Source of the DNA: Streptomyces spororaveus
GTDB lineage: Bacteria; Actinomycetota; Actinomycetes; Streptomycetales; Streptomycetaceae
Direction of reading: 5' to 3'
Length of the DNA: 64,000 bases
Assembly (NCBI RefSeq): GCF_016755875.1
Contig: NZ_BNED01000005.1
Location: forward strand, 744,001-808,000
The first letter of the stretch is position 1. Every line of letters begins with the position of its first letter. Position numbers and translations under genes: made by a program. The notes under the pieces are model-generated. The model saw only the letters and a list, made by a program, of their open reading frames with translations, was not told the origin of the DNA and ran no database searches. This document shows positions 24,488-33,256 of the stretch, piece by piece.

Positions 24488-26827
24488 TCAGTGCGTCGGG
24501 TTCCAGTCGTCGGTGCCGGCCAGGTAGGCGCGGGCGGTGTGGGCTGCGGCCCGGTCCGGGGCGAGCTGGGGACGGTTCGCTCCGGTTCCGGCGCCGGGGC
24601 CGGTGTTGGCGTACTCGGCGAACCGGGCGGACTTCCAGGAGAAGCCCCCCATGTCCGTCCACGGCCCCTCTGTCTTCACGGCCGCGGGCAGGCTCGTGTT
24701 GCGGATGACCAGCTGACCGACCGCGCTCGGGCCCGGGTGCCAGGGCCGGCCGAGGTAGTAGGTCCCGGGCCGGGCGGGGCTGCTGATCGTGCTGTCCGTG
24801 ATGAGGATCCCGTACGGCTTGGCGGCATCGGTGTTCGGTGCGGCGAGGTATCCGTTGTGGCCGCCGGCCGCGGCACCCCGGTCGCGCAGGGTGATGTTGA
24901 CCTGGTCGTAGACGGCGGTGGCGTTGCCGAAGACGAAGTCGACGTCCCCCGCGATGAAGCAGTGCCGGAAGTACTGCCGGTACTGGCCGGTGGCGGAGGG
25001 AGCCCAGTTGAGGACGGTGTCCTGGTGTCCGATGAAACGCGAGTCGACGTACTTCTGGCGGTCGCCGGACGCGTTGACCGCCACGGCCTGCGTATCCCTG
25101 ACGTCCGGGTGAGCCGACCGCTCCCACGTGTTCTCGACCGTCACTCCGGTGACGGTGATGTCGTTCGCCGAGAAGGTCGCGGTGGCACTGCCCGCGGTTC
25201 CGTACGTACCGCCTCCGGGCTTCGGTGTGCCGGAGGCGTTGTCGTAGGTGATGACGACGTCCTCGGCGTTGCCGGTGGCGCCTTTGAGGGTCAGTCCGTG
25301 CTTGGAGGCGGGGACGTTCACCGTCTCCCGGTAGGTGCCGCGCGAGACGAGGACGGTGTCGCCCGCGGTGGCGGCGTCGACGGCGGCCTGCACGGAGCGG
25401 TGGGCCGCGGAGCCGTCGGCGGCGACCGTCAGCGTACGGCCGCCGGCCGGACCGGACGGGGTGGGAGCGGCCTTGCCGCCGGTCTCGGTGAGGATGCCGG
25501 CGCCGGCCTTCGCCGCCAGCTTGGCCGGCAGTCCGGCGGCGGGTTCGAGTCCGGCGGTGAGGGTGGGCCGCCAGTCGACGGTGGTCTTGATCTTCTTCCC
25601 GGGGCCGGCGGAGTTGTGGGCGGCGACCAGGTCGACGGGGGCGCCGCCGACGAGGTTGCCGCTGCCCGCGATGGCTCCGGTGCCGTCGCCGGTGAGCAGT
25701 TGGGAGGTCTTCCGGTCGGAGGAGAGCTTCCAGTGGTTGTTCTGCGCGACGACCTGTGCGCCGGCCCGGGAGTTGATGCTGTAGCTGTGCGCGTATCCCT
25801 CCGACGGCGTGGTGTCGTAGGAGTTGTCATACAGGTGGATCTGGCCCACGCGGGCGAGAGGGGCACGCTGGACGATGCCCCGGAAGACGTTGTGGTGGAG
25901 CGTCACCCGCAGCTTGGTGTCCTTGTCGCTGCTGCCGATCAGCATGGTCTTGTCGTGGTTGCTGAACGAGTTGTATCCGACGGTGACCAGGTCGGAGGCG
26001 TTGGTGATGTCGAGGGCGCCGTCGTGGACCTGGTACTCACGGCCGAAGCGGACCGGGTTGGCGGAGTCCGGGTGCGGGGCGTCGGAGAAGCTGTTGTGGT
26101 CGACCCAGACATGGGTGGCGCCGCGCAGGCTGACGGCGTCGTAGGCGGAGTTCCAGTTGCCGGTGGAGCCGTCGGTCGGGTCCCACTGGGGGAAGCAGTC
26201 CCGGACGTCGGTGAGCGACAGGTTGCGGATGATCACGTTGTCGGCGTTCTTCACCACGAGGCTGCCGCCGGTGAGGCCCGCTCCGGTGCCGGGCACCCCG
26301 ATGACGGTGGTCCGTGCCGGCACCGTGAAGACCATGCGGGCGGCCTGCCTGGCCTGGGCCGCCCTGCGGGCGTCCTCCTGGGCGCCGGACGGCACCTTGG
26401 CACGGCCCCAGACGGCGGGATCGTAGGCCTTGAGGTAGGAATCGAGCGAATAGCCGGTGCCCGCGGCGTGGTCGGCGCAGCTCTGCGGCTTCCCGCTGTC
26501 GTCGGCGTCGGCGTGGATCAGGCCTTTGACCCGGATGATGCGCGGGGCCCCGGCCGGCCCCGCGCTCAGGGCTCTGACCAGCTCGGCGCGGGTGGAGACG
26601 GTGAAGACGTGAGCCGCGTCCGCGGCCGCGCCGCCGGTGGTGCCCGAGCCGCTCGCGGCCCAGCCGTCCCGGGCGGGCAGCACGCCGTGGGCGAGGTCGG
26701 CGGGCGCCACGGCATCGGCCTTCACGACCAGCGGAACGGCGCCGAGACCGGCGGCGACCAGGGTGGCGGCGCCGGCCAGGGCGAGCCTTCTACGTCCGGT
26801 GGGGCGGCGGTGGGGGGAAGCGGACAT
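24488..26827 (-). CDS. Secreted bifunctional pectate lyase - pectin methylesterase
   Basis: 779 residues, with AAGGAG nine bases before the ATG. The twin-Arg-like start RRPTGRRRLALAGAATLVAAG is an export signal. The first module (about 60-440) is a PL1 pectate lyase: HVWVDHNSFSDAPHPDS, DGALDITNASDLVTVGYNSF, then the catalytic region FRGIVQRAPLARVGQIHLYDNSYD. The second module (about 460-745) is a CE8 pectin methylesterase: RTLTVAADGSAAHRSVQAA, GHQDTVLN, the catalytic-Asp motif GDVDFVFGNA and YYLGRPWHPG. The esterase would de-methylate pectin and the lyase cleave the product, so one polypeptide could act on methylated pectin. Extracellular; plant-debris degradation is the probable use. Confidence 0.95.
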   Translation of the reverse strand: MSASPHRRPTGRRRLALAGAATLVAAGLGAVPLVVKADAVAPADLAHGVLPARDGWAASGSGTTGGAAADAAHVFTVSTRAELVRALSAGPAGAPRIIRVKGLIHADADDSGKPQSCADHAAGTGYSLDSYLKAYDPAVWGRAKVPSGAQEDARRAAQARQAARMVFTVPARTTVIGVPGTGAGLTGGSLVVKNADNVIIRNLSLTDVRDCFPQWDPTDGSTGNWNSAYDAVSLRGATHVWVDHNSFSDAPHPDSANPVRFGREYQVHDGALDITNASDLVTVGYNSFSNHDKTMLIGSSDKDTKLRVTLHHNVFRGIVQRAPLARVGQIHLYDNSYDTTPSEGYAHSYSINSRAGAQVVAQNNHWKLSSDRKTSQLLTGDGTGAIAGSGNLVGGAPVDLVAAHNSAGPGKKIKTTVDWRPTLTAGLEPAAGLPAKLAAKAGAGILTETGGKAAPTPSGPAGGRTLTVAADGSAAHRSVQAAVDAATAGDTVLVSRGTYRETVNVPASKHGLTLKGATGNAEDVVITYDNASGTPKPGGGTYGTAGSATATFSANDITVTGVTVENTWERSAHPDVRDTQAVAVNASGDRQKYVDSRFIGHQDTVLNWAPSATGQYRQYFRHCFIAGDVDFVFGNATAVYDQVNITLRDRGAAAGGHNGYLAAPNTDAAKPYGILITDSTISSPARPGTYYLGRPWHPGPSAVGQLVIRNTSLPAAVKTEGPWTDMGGFSWKSARFAEYANTGPGAGTGANRPQLAPDRAAAHTARAYLAGTDDWNPTH

Positions 26828-26928
26828 GGGCGGCGGCTCCTTGGGGTGGGGTGCACTGTTCACCCCTCAGTTGCCGCCGCAGCCCGAAAGGTTGCCGGGC
26901 ACCCGCCGAAAACCTCCCCCGCGGCGTT

Positions 26929-26958
26929 GCCCGTTCGGGTCACCCCTTCCGAACGGGC
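26929..26958 (-). terminator. Terminator of the RsbQ-RsbP-RsbV-like operon
   Basis: A 10-bp perfect stem (GCCCGTTCGG and complement) with a ten-base loop, 44 bases past the STAS gene stop. Confidence 0.65.
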
Positions 26959-27001
26959 ACCTCCTGCGGCACCTCCGTCGTCAGGGACCGCCGGTGGCCG
27001 G

Positions 27002-27340
27002 TCACGGTGTCGTGGCCGCGCCGACATCGGGGTGGATGGTGAAGACCCGGTCGAGCCCGACGACGCGCAGGATGCGGATCGTGTTGTCGGGGACGGCCGC
27101 CAGGGCGATGTCCGCCCGGGCGGCGACGGCGTGGTTGCGGGCGACGATGAGGGCGGTGATGCCGCTGGAGTCGCAGAACCGTATGCCGGAGAGGTCCAGC
27201 ACGAGACGCTGTCCGCGCTCCAGGCTGAGGGCTGTCACAGCCTGTCGAAGGCGGGGGGCCTGGTCGAAGTCGAGGTCGCCGGCGATTTCCAGCACGGGGC
27301 CGGTGGTGGCGTCTCGGGCGGTGATGGTCAGGGCGCTCAT
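27002..27340 (-). CDS. STAS anti-sigma factor antagonist (RsbV-like)
   Basis: 112 residues. A complete STAS domain with VLEIAGDLDFDQAPRLRQAV, LVLDLSGIRFCDSSGITALI and the C-terminal IRILRVVGLDRVF. The phosphorylatable Ser in DSSG is intact, unlike in the STAS gene at position 28. The start overlaps the PP2C gene by four bases (ATGA), so the phosphatase and its likely substrate are made together. It is the third gene of the operon hydrolase - PAS-PP2C - STAS. Confidence 0.93.
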   Translation of the reverse strand: MSALTITARDATTGPVLEIAGDLDFDQAPRLRQAVTALSLERGQRLVLDLSGIRFCDSSGITALIVARNHAVAARADIALAAVPDNTIRILRVVGLDRVFTIHPDVGAATTP

Positions 27341-28623
27341 GTCAGACCGTGCTCTCGCGCAACGGGGATGGGACGGGGCACGCCGAGGGCGAGCAGAGCC
27401 GTGTCGTCGTCCAGGCCTTCACCGAAGCCGTCCAAGAGACCGGTGAGAGCGGTGATCAGCTCCTGTGCCCCGGCAGGGGCGAGACCGGCGGTGAAAGTCC
27501 GCAGGGCGTCTTCGCCGTAGAGCTCGCGGTTCGTGCCGACACGGGCTTCGGTGAGGCCGTCGGTGTAGAGGAGGAGGGAATCGCCGGGGCCGAGCGTGGT
27601 CGAGGCAGGGGTGAAGCGGGGGTCGGGCAGGATCCCGATGAGCAGGCCGCCGGGGGTGGGGAGATAGTCGGCCCGGCCGTCGGCACGCACGACGAGTGCG
27701 GGGGGATGGCCCCCGGAGGCCAGGTGCACGGCCACCGTTCCGGTGCTGGGGTCGGGTTCCATCACGCCGAAGATCGCGGTGCAGTAGCGCGGGTCCCCAC
27801 TCGTGAACCGCTCGTGCAGCACGGTGTTCAAGGTGGACAGCGCGGCCACGGGGTCGGAGTCGTGGAGGGCGGCGGCGCGCAGGGTGTAGCGGGTCAGGGA
27901 GGTCACCGCGGCGGCCTGGGGACCCTTGCCGCAGACGTCGCCGAGGAAGAACGCCCAGCGCTTGTCGTCCAGCGGGAACAGGTCGTAGAAGTCTCCGCCG
28001 AGCCGGTCGACGGAGGCGGTGTGGTAGTAGGAGGCCGCTTCCATGCCGGGCACCGCGGGCAGGGCGGAGGGGAGCAGGCTCTGCTGGAGCACCGCGAGTG
28101 CTTCACGCAGCCGCTCCCTGTCGGCTTCGGCCTGTCGGCGGGCTTCCTCCGCCAGCTGACGCTCGCGCAGCAGTTCGCCTTCGTAGGCGCGGCGCTGTCG
28201 TGCGTCGAAGACGGTGGTGCGGATCAGCGTCGGCTCGCCGTCGCCGCTCGTCTTCACGTGGGAGGTGACCAGGACCGGGAGGCGTCCGCCGCCCGACGCC
28301 TTGAGTTCCAGCGCTATCTCGCTGATCTTTCCCTGCATCCGCAGGAGCGGCGCGAAGTGCGTCTCGTGGTAGAGCTTGCCGCCGATCGTGAGGAGGTCGG
28401 TGAAACGTCTACGGCCCACGACTTCCTCGCGCGTGAGACCGAGCCAGTCGAGGAGCGTTCCGTTGATCCTGGCGATGGTGCCGTCCATCAGGGTGGACAG
28501 GTAGCCGCAGGGGGCGGATTCGTAGAGCTCCTCGGCGGTGTCCTCCAGCAGGGATGAGAACACCGCGTCAGTGGTGGACTCTTCCTCCTCGGGCCGCTCG
28601 GGGTTCTGGGCGGTGCACCCCAT
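27337..28623 (-). CDS. PAS-PP2C phosphatase (RsbP-like)
   Basis: 428 residues. An N-terminal PAS domain (about 28-150: LYESAPCGYLSTLMDGTIARING, then DWLGLTREEVVGRRRFTDLL) is followed by a coiled coil (RERQLAEEARRQAEADRERLREAL). The SpoIIE-type PP2C domain (about 190-420) has LGGDFYDLFPLD, FLGDVCGKGPQAAAV, LLYTDGLTEARVG and DDDTALLALGV. The order PAS-coiled coil-PP2C is that of Bacillus RsbP. Its ATG overlaps the stop of the RsbQ-like hydrolase by one base (TGATG) and its own stop overlaps the RsbV-like gene. It is expected to dephosphorylate the RsbV-like protein when the hydrolase signals. Confidence 0.94.
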   Translation of the reverse strand: MGCTAQNPERPEEEESTTDAVFSSLLEDTAEELYESAPCGYLSTLMDGTIARINGTLLDWLGLTREEVVGRRRFTDLLTIGGKLYHETHFAPLLRMQGKISEIALELKASGGGRLPVLVTSHVKTSGDGEPTLIRTTVFDARQRRAYEGELLRERQLAEEARRQAEADRERLREALAVLQQSLLPSALPAVPGMEAASYYHTASVDRLGGDFYDLFPLDDKRWAFFLGDVCGKGPQAAAVTSLTRYTLRAAALHDSDPVAALSTLNTVLHERFTSGDPRYCTAIFGVMEPDPSTGTVAVHLASGGHPPALVVRADGRADYLPTPGGLLIGILPDPRFTPASTTLGPGDSLLLYTDGLTEARVGTNRELYGEDALRTFTAGLAPAGAQELITALTGLLDGFGEGLDDDTALLALGVPRPIPVAREHGLT

Positions 28624-29426
28624 CACGGTAGCTCCCGCAGGAACGCGCGGATGGCCGACGTGGTGGCCTCGGGAGCGCTCAGCTGGGGGCAGTGCCCCGT
28701 TGCGTCCAGGGTGATCAGGCGGCTTCCGGGGATGGCCGCGTGGACGTAGCCGCCGACCTCGCGCGGCGCGATCACGTCCTGGGCACATTCCAGGACCAGC
28801 GTCGGTACGTCCACCGACTTCAGGTCGGCACGGCTGTCGGAGAGGAACGTGGTGCGGGCGAAGACGCGGGCGATCGCCGGATCGGTGGCGCAGAAACTGT
28901 TGGCCAGCTCCTCCCCCAGTTCCGGACGTTCGGGGTTGGCCATGATCACCGGTGCCATCGTGGCCGACCAGCCGAGGTAGTTCGACTCGAGCGACTCCAG
29001 CAACTCGTCTATGTCCTCGGCACTGAAGCCGCCGCGGTAGGCGTCGTCGTCGATGTAGCACGGGGAGGGGCCGACCATGACCAGGGAGGAGAACCGCTCG
29101 GGGGCGGTGGCCGCCGCGCGTACTCCGATCATCGCGCTGACCGAATGCCCGACGAAGGCCACGTCCTCTAGGTCCAGGGCCTCGCACACCTCGACCACGT
29201 CCCGGGCGTATCCGTCCAGTGAGCCGTAGCGTTCGGCGCTCCAGGCGGACGGGTCGGAGCCACCCGACCCGACGTAGTCGAACAGGACCACCTGGAATTC
29301 CACGGCCAGAGCCGGGGCCACCAGGCCCCACATGTTCTGGTCACAGCCGAACCCGTGCGCCAGCATCACCACGGGGCCGCCGGGTGATCCGGTGACCTTC
29401 ACGTTGTTCCTACGGAGGATATCCAT
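28623..29426 (-). CDS. RsbQ-like alpha/beta hydrolase (energy-stress sensor)
   Basis: 267 residues; ATG 29426, with only a weak AGGAT upstream. It follows RsbQ almost motif by motif: VVMLAHGFGCDQNMW, FDYVGSGGSD, VCEALDLEDVAFVGHSV, LVMVGPSPCYID and FCATDPAIARVFARTTFLSD. The catalytic triad is visible: Ser in GHSVS, Asp in CAQDVIAP, His in GHCPQL. In Bacillus, RsbQ is needed for RsbP activity and is thought to process a small hydrophobic ligand; plant D14/KAI2 receptors share the fold. Being first in the operon with a PAS-PP2C and a STAS antagonist makes the same role very likely here. Confidence 0.92.
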   Translation of the reverse strand: MDILRRNNVKVTGSPGGPVVMLAHGFGCDQNMWGLVAPALAVEFQVVLFDYVGSGGSDPSAWSAERYGSLDGYARDVVEVCEALDLEDVAFVGHSVSAMIGVRAAATAPERFSSLVMVGPSPCYIDDDAYRGGFSAEDIDELLESLESNYLGWSATMAPVIMANPERPELGEELANSFCATDPAIARVFARTTFLSDSRADLKSVDVPTLVLECAQDVIAPREVGGYVHAAIPGSRLITLDATGHCPQLSAPEATTSAIRAFLRELP

Positions 29427-29553
29427 CCGGTCATCCTGTTCATCGGTCTGGACGTCAGCGTTGCCGACCCGATCGGGGGTGGGCCCCGCCCCGGTCCCGT
29501 CGGTCAGATGGTCGGCGGGCGCCGAGGGCGAGGTCCGACCGCGGTGAGGCTGT

Positions 29554-29958
29554 TCAGCCTGCGAGGGCGAGGACGCCCAGGGCACTGCCTTGTTCGTCGA
29601 CGACGGGCAGGGCGTCGAGCCGGCGGTAGCGCATCGCGTGCTCGGCTTCGGCCATCGTGGTGCGGGGCGAGGTGGTCGGTCCGCGGTCACCGAGGACGTC
29701 GCGCAGCCGGATTCGGTCCGTGTACGCGTCTCCGTCACGGACGGCCGCGAGCTGAGCAGGGGTCACCAGACCGGCGCACAGGCCGTCCTCGTCGCAGACC
29801 AGCAGATGTCCCGCGCGAGCACTGGCCATGACGGACAAGGCCACTTCGACCGTCATGTCGTCGCAGACCTGCGGCCCGGCGGCCTCCATGGCATCGGCCA
29901 CCGCCTGGTGCGCGGGGTTGGCACTCAGCGAGCGGAACTGCATCTGGACCAGCGTCAA
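29554..29958 (-). CDS. CBS-domain protein
   Basis: 134 residues. AGGAGG lies six bases before a TTG at 29958, so I choose TTG rather than the ATG further upstream (29997) or the internal ATG at 29943. Two CBS motifs form one Bateman module: VCDDMTVEVALSVMASARAGHLLVCDEDGLCAGLVT and SPRTTMAEAEHAMRYRRLDALPVVDEQGSALGVL. Such modules bind adenine nucleotides and sense energy state. It lies just downstream of the DEAD-box helicase gene on the same strand (46 bases) and may be co-transcribed. Confidence 0.88.
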   Translation of the reverse strand: MTLVQMQFRSLSANPAHQAVADAMEAAGPQVCDDMTVEVALSVMASARAGHLLVCDEDGLCAGLVTPAQLAAVRDGDAYTDRIRLRDVLGDRGPTTSPRTTMAEAEHAMRYRRLDALPVVDEQGSALGVLALAG

Positions 29959-30004
29959 AACGTGCCTCCTACAGAGATGGGTCAGTTTCCTGATCACGTG
30001 GTTC

Positions 30005-31522
30005 TCAGGCCGCCGCCGCGTTGACGGCGGACCGGCGCACGTTCAAGCGCCGGGCTGCCGAAGCGGGACCGCGGCGGCTGCGGGAGGCCGCGGTGCGCTT
30101 GGGTCGCTCGGACACCGGCGCGGTGATGGTGACCGGGATGCCGGAGGGGGCCTGGGCTCCGGTGATCCGGCTCAGTGCCTCCTCACCCGAGCGGACCTGG
30201 GTGGTCTGCGGGACGATGCCGGCGGTGGCCATGAGGCGGGTCATGTCACGGCGCTGGTTCGGGGTGACCAGCGTGACGACGCTGCCGGACTCCCCGGCAC
30301 GTGCGGTCCGCCCGCCGCGGTGGAGGTAGTCCTTGTGGTCGGTCGGCGGGTCCACGTTGACCACGAGGTCGAGGTTGTCGACGTGGATGCCGCGGGCGGC
30401 GACGTTGGTGGCGACCAGGACGGTGACGTGTCCGGTCTTGAACTGGGCGAGGGTGCGGGTGCGCTGCGGCTGCGACTTCCCGCCGTGCAGGGCGGCGGCC
30501 CGGACACCGCTGTTCAGCAGGTCCTGGGTCAGCCGGTCGACTGCGTGCTTGGTGTCCAGGAACATGATCACCCGGCCCTCGCGCGCCGCGATCTCCGTCG
30601 TCGTACGGTGCTTGTCAGCCCCGTGCACGTGCAATACGTGGTGCTCCATCGTGGTGACGGCACCGGCCGAGGGGTCCACCGAGTGCACGACGGGGTCGGC
30701 CAGGTAGCGGCGCACCAGCAGGTCGACGTTGCGGTCGAGGGTGGCGGAGAACAGCATCCGCTGGCCTTCGGGGCGCACCTGGTCGAGCAGTGCGGTGACC
30801 TGCGGCATGAATCCCATGTCGGCCATCTGGTCGGCTTCGTCCAGGACGGTGATCGCGACCTGGTTCAGTCGGCAGTCCCCGCGGTCGATGAGGTCCTTCA
30901 GCCGTCCGGGCGTCGCGACGACGACCTCGGCGCCGACACGCAGCGCGCCCGCCTGCCTGCCGATCGGCATCCCGCCGACGACGGTCGCCAGGCGCAGCTT
31001 CACCGAGCGGGCGTACGGAGTGAGCGCGTCGGTCACCTGCTGCGCCAGCTCACGCGTCGGTACGAGGACCAGTGCGAGCGGCTGACGGGGCTCGGCGCAC
31101 TGTCCGGCGGTGCGGGCCAGCAGGGCGAGGCCGAAGGCCAGGGTCTTGCCGGAGCCGGTGCGGCCGCGGCCGAGCACGTCGCGGCCCGCGAGGGTGTTGG
31201 GCAGGGTGGCTCCCTGGATCGGGAACGGCACGCTCACGCCCTGCGCACCGAGGGCGGCCAGCAACTCCCCGGGCATGTCCAGGTCAGCGAAGGCCTCGAC
31301 GGCAGGGAGGGCAGGAGTGATCGTCTTCGGCGGGGCGAACTCGCCCTGCACCGCGGCGGGCCGCCGGCCGTAGCCGCCCGAACGGCTCGGACCGCCCGAA
31401 CGGCTCGGGGCGGAGGTACCGAAGCGGCTGCCCCGGCCTGAACCGGCAGCGGAACCGAAAGCGGGGCCACCGGTGCGGCCTCGGGTGCGAGCGGAGCGGT
31501 TGTTCGTACGTACGGGGTTCAT
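30005..31522 (-). CDS. DEAD-box RNA helicase
   Basis: 505 residues, with AAGGAAGG before the ATG. A Gly/Ser/Arg-rich disordered N-terminus of about 60 residues, an RNA-binding type extension, precedes the helicase core. Motifs: Q-motif VPFPIQ, Walker A GRTGSGKT (about 120-127), PTRELAQQ, TPGRL, VLDEADQMADMGF, SAT and HRGGRTARAG. A basic C-terminal tail (RPKRTAASRSRRGPASAARR) follows. It probably unwinds structured RNA in the cold. The cold-shock protein gene lies about 320 bases upstream on the same strand, separated by a strong terminator. Confidence 0.94.
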   Translation of the reverse strand: MNPVRTNNRSARTRGRTGGPAFGSAAGSGRGSRFGTSAPSRSGGPSRSGGYGRRPAAVQGEFAPPKTITPALPAVEAFADLDMPGELLAALGAQGVSVPFPIQGATLPNTLAGRDVLGRGRTGSGKTLAFGLALLARTAGQCAEPRQPLALVLVPTRELAQQVTDALTPYARSVKLRLATVVGGMPIGRQAGALRVGAEVVVATPGRLKDLIDRGDCRLNQVAITVLDEADQMADMGFMPQVTALLDQVRPEGQRMLFSATLDRNVDLLVRRYLADPVVHSVDPSAGAVTTMEHHVLHVHGADKHRTTTEIAAREGRVIMFLDTKHAVDRLTQDLLNSGVRAAALHGGKSQPQRTRTLAQFKTGHVTVLVATNVAARGIHVDNLDLVVNVDPPTDHKDYLHRGGRTARAGESGSVVTLVTPNQRRDMTRLMATAGIVPQTTQVRSGEEALSRITGAQAPSGIPVTITAPVSERPKRTAASRSRRGPASAARRLNVRRSAVNAAAA

Positions 31523-31790
31523 TCAGAACCTTCCTTGATACGGCACGCATCAAGGAATTCCGGCAGCTTGACAACAGCGCGGGGAATCGCAAGAACGGGC
31601 CGAATGAAATGCGAAAGCGGAGCCGGCCGCAGGGAGTCCGTGCGGGCGCCGCTGTGAAAATGGGTGATGCCGGGTATGAAATCCCCGAGATCGACTCGGG
31701 TGCAGTTCCGAAGAGGTCCGCGTGCCGGAGCAGCGCCTCTGGCCGGTCAGGGGCGTCCCGCAGGTGAACCCGCCGCGGGAGATGCCTGCA

Positions 31791-31826
31791 GCTGGGGCCC
31801 GCACCCCGAAGGATGCGGGCCCCAGC
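31791..31826 (-). terminator. Cold-shock gene terminator
   Basis: A 13-bp perfect inverted repeat (GCTGGGGCCCGCA and complement) with a ten-base loop, 20 bases past the cold-shock gene stop. Confidence 0.85.
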
Positions 31827-31845
31827 TACGAAATGCGCGTCAGTG

Positions 31846-32049
31846 TCAGGCGGGAACGATGTTCTCGGCCGTCGGACCCTTCTGGCCCTGCGCGATGTCG
31901 AAGGTGACCTTCTGGCCTTCGGCCAGCTCACGGAAGCCCTGGGCGGCGATGTTCGAGAAGTGGGCGAACACGTCGGCGCCGCCACCGTCCTGCTCGATGA
32001 AGCCGAAACCCTTGGCCGCGTTGAACCACTTCACGGTGCCAGATGCCAT
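31846..32049 (-). CDS. Cold-shock protein (CspA family)
   Basis: 67 residues, with AAAGGAGA before the ATG. It is a single OB-fold with RNP1 [10 protein letters not shown] and RNP2 DVFAHF, starting with the signature [17 protein letters not shown]. It acts as a nucleic-acid chaperone in the cytoplasm. Length and sequence are completely typical for actinobacterial CspA. A long leader (about 32050-32300) and the nearby DEAD-box helicase fit cold-responsive control. Confidence 0.97.
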   Translation of the reverse strand: MASGTVKWFNAAKGFGFIEQDGGGADVFAHFSNIAAQGFRELAEGQKVTFDIAQGQKGPTAENIVPA

Positions 32050-32432
32050 GTCAGATCTCCTTTGGGGCAGTACAGCGGAATCCGCACTGCACGGACACCG
32101 TGTCGCCGCGATGATGCCCCGCCGGAAAATGACCCGGAAATACGAAGCACTCCCATCAGGGGCCCGGAGACCGGCTGGAGGTACTTGAAGTTTTGGGAAC
32201 CACGACTGCAACCGAGATCGACAATAGCATGCCGTAGCGGTCGGCGTACGAATAGCAATTCACGATGGCCGCCGTGCAAAAAACCCTCTCCGCAGGGACC
32301 GCTAAATCCTTGCACCGCGGTGACAGATATTGGCGGCCCGGGCGCAACGCTTTGGGAAACAGAGGGGCACGATCACCACCACGCCCCGACACACGCGTGC
32401 GAGGCCCACCGGGAGCGGCGGGCTCGCCCACC
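32050..32432. other. Leader and promoter region of the cold-shock gene
   Basis: 383 bases without a gene. It probably contains the promoter and a long leader of the cold-shock gene; I could not identify a confident promoter hexamer pair. Confidence 0.45.
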
Positions 32433-32783
32433 TCAGTCCGCGGTCGGCGGGCCGGACGACGCGGCGGCGCGGCGGTACTCGGCATTGAGGCGCTGGGCTT
32501 CCTCGAGCTGGTCCTCGAGGATGACGATGCGGCAGGCGGCCTCGACGGGGGTTCCCTGATCGACGAGTTCCCGGGCTCGGGCCGCGATGCGCAGCTGGTA
32601 GCGGGAGTAGCGGCGGTGGCCGCCCTCGGAGCGGAGAGGCGTGATCAGGCGGGCTTCGCCGATGGCACGGAGGAAGCCCGGGGTGGTGCCGAGCATCTCC
32701 GCGGCCCGACCCATGGTGTACGCGGGGTAGTCGTCGTCGTCCAGGTGGCCGCCGAGCGGGCCTGTCGGATTCTCTGCTGTCAT
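32433..32783 (-). CDS. MerR-type helix-turn-helix regulator
   Basis: 116 residues, with GAGAGG five bases before the ATG. A MerR winged-helix domain (about 24-90: YTMGRAAEMLGTTPGFLRAIGEARLITPLRSEGGHRRYSR) is followed by a dimerisation helix (VILEDQLEEAQRLNAEYRRA). There is no C-terminal effector domain, so it probably responds through expression level rather than a ligand. It lies behind a leader of about 470 bases with two strong hairpins, on the same strand as the cold-shock gene. Confidence 0.9.
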   Translation of the reverse strand: MTAENPTGPLGGHLDDDDYPAYTMGRAAEMLGTTPGFLRAIGEARLITPLRSEGGHRRYSRYQLRIAARARELVDQGTPVEAACRIVILEDQLEEAQRLNAEYRRAAASSGPPTAD

Positions 32784-32808
32784 TGCACCTCTCTCCGAAA
32801 CACATGGA

Positions 32809-32840
32809 GGGGCCCTGGTGCCGTACGGCACCAGGGCCCC
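32809..32840 (-). promoter_or_regulatory. 32-base perfect palindrome just upstream of the merR-type gene
   Basis: GGGGCCCTGGTGCCGT followed immediately by its exact reverse complement, 26 bases before the ATG. In RNA it makes a stem of up to 14-16 bp next to the ribosome site. It could be an attenuator, an mRNA-stabilising hairpin, or an operator for a dimeric protein. Confidence 0.65.
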
Positions 32841-33203
32841 GAGGGAACTTCTACACCATCTGCCGGCATCAGTTCCTAACCGGCCTTCTGTTTCCGCATG
32901 CCCGACGTGAACGATGTCGGGGGTGCGGGGATCGCGGTTGCTTGACCGGAGACCACCTCACTGTCGATGTCCTGCGGTACCCGGGCTCAGGACTTCCGCC
33001 CGGGCGATCCTGATGGCGCGGTTCCTCCGTTCTTCCCTCGGTGATCAACCTGTTTGCTGCGTCGACTGCGGTACTGCTCGTGGCGGCCCCTGATCACCGC
33101 GGGCCACCCGGTCCGGTCGTCAGCCCCGTCGCCCCACTGCAACAAACCTGGCTTCGGAGCTCCACCACCGCACCGTCCTGCGAACTGCACTTACGGGCAC
33201 TGC

Positions 33204-33228
33204 GCCCGGCAGTTCATCTCTGCCGGGC
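33204..33228 (-). promoter_or_regulatory. Hairpin near the start of the MerR leader RNA
   Basis: A nine-base perfect stem (GCCCGGCAG / CTGCCGGGC) with a seven-base loop, about 25 bases downstream of the predicted transcription start. It is a possible attenuator element. Confidence 0.5.
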
Positions 33229-33256
33229 CCTGCTGTCTCTCTGGGCTACGAGAGAA

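Noticed and set aside
24491..27520. 1009-codon plus-strand frame opposite the pectinase
   Set aside because: Shadow of the pectate lyase-esterase and STAS genes; Gly/Val-rich noise without domains.
32987..33190. 67-codon minus-strand frame in the MerR leader
   Set aside because: GTG start without ribosome site and no recognisable family; could be checked by conservation, but not called.
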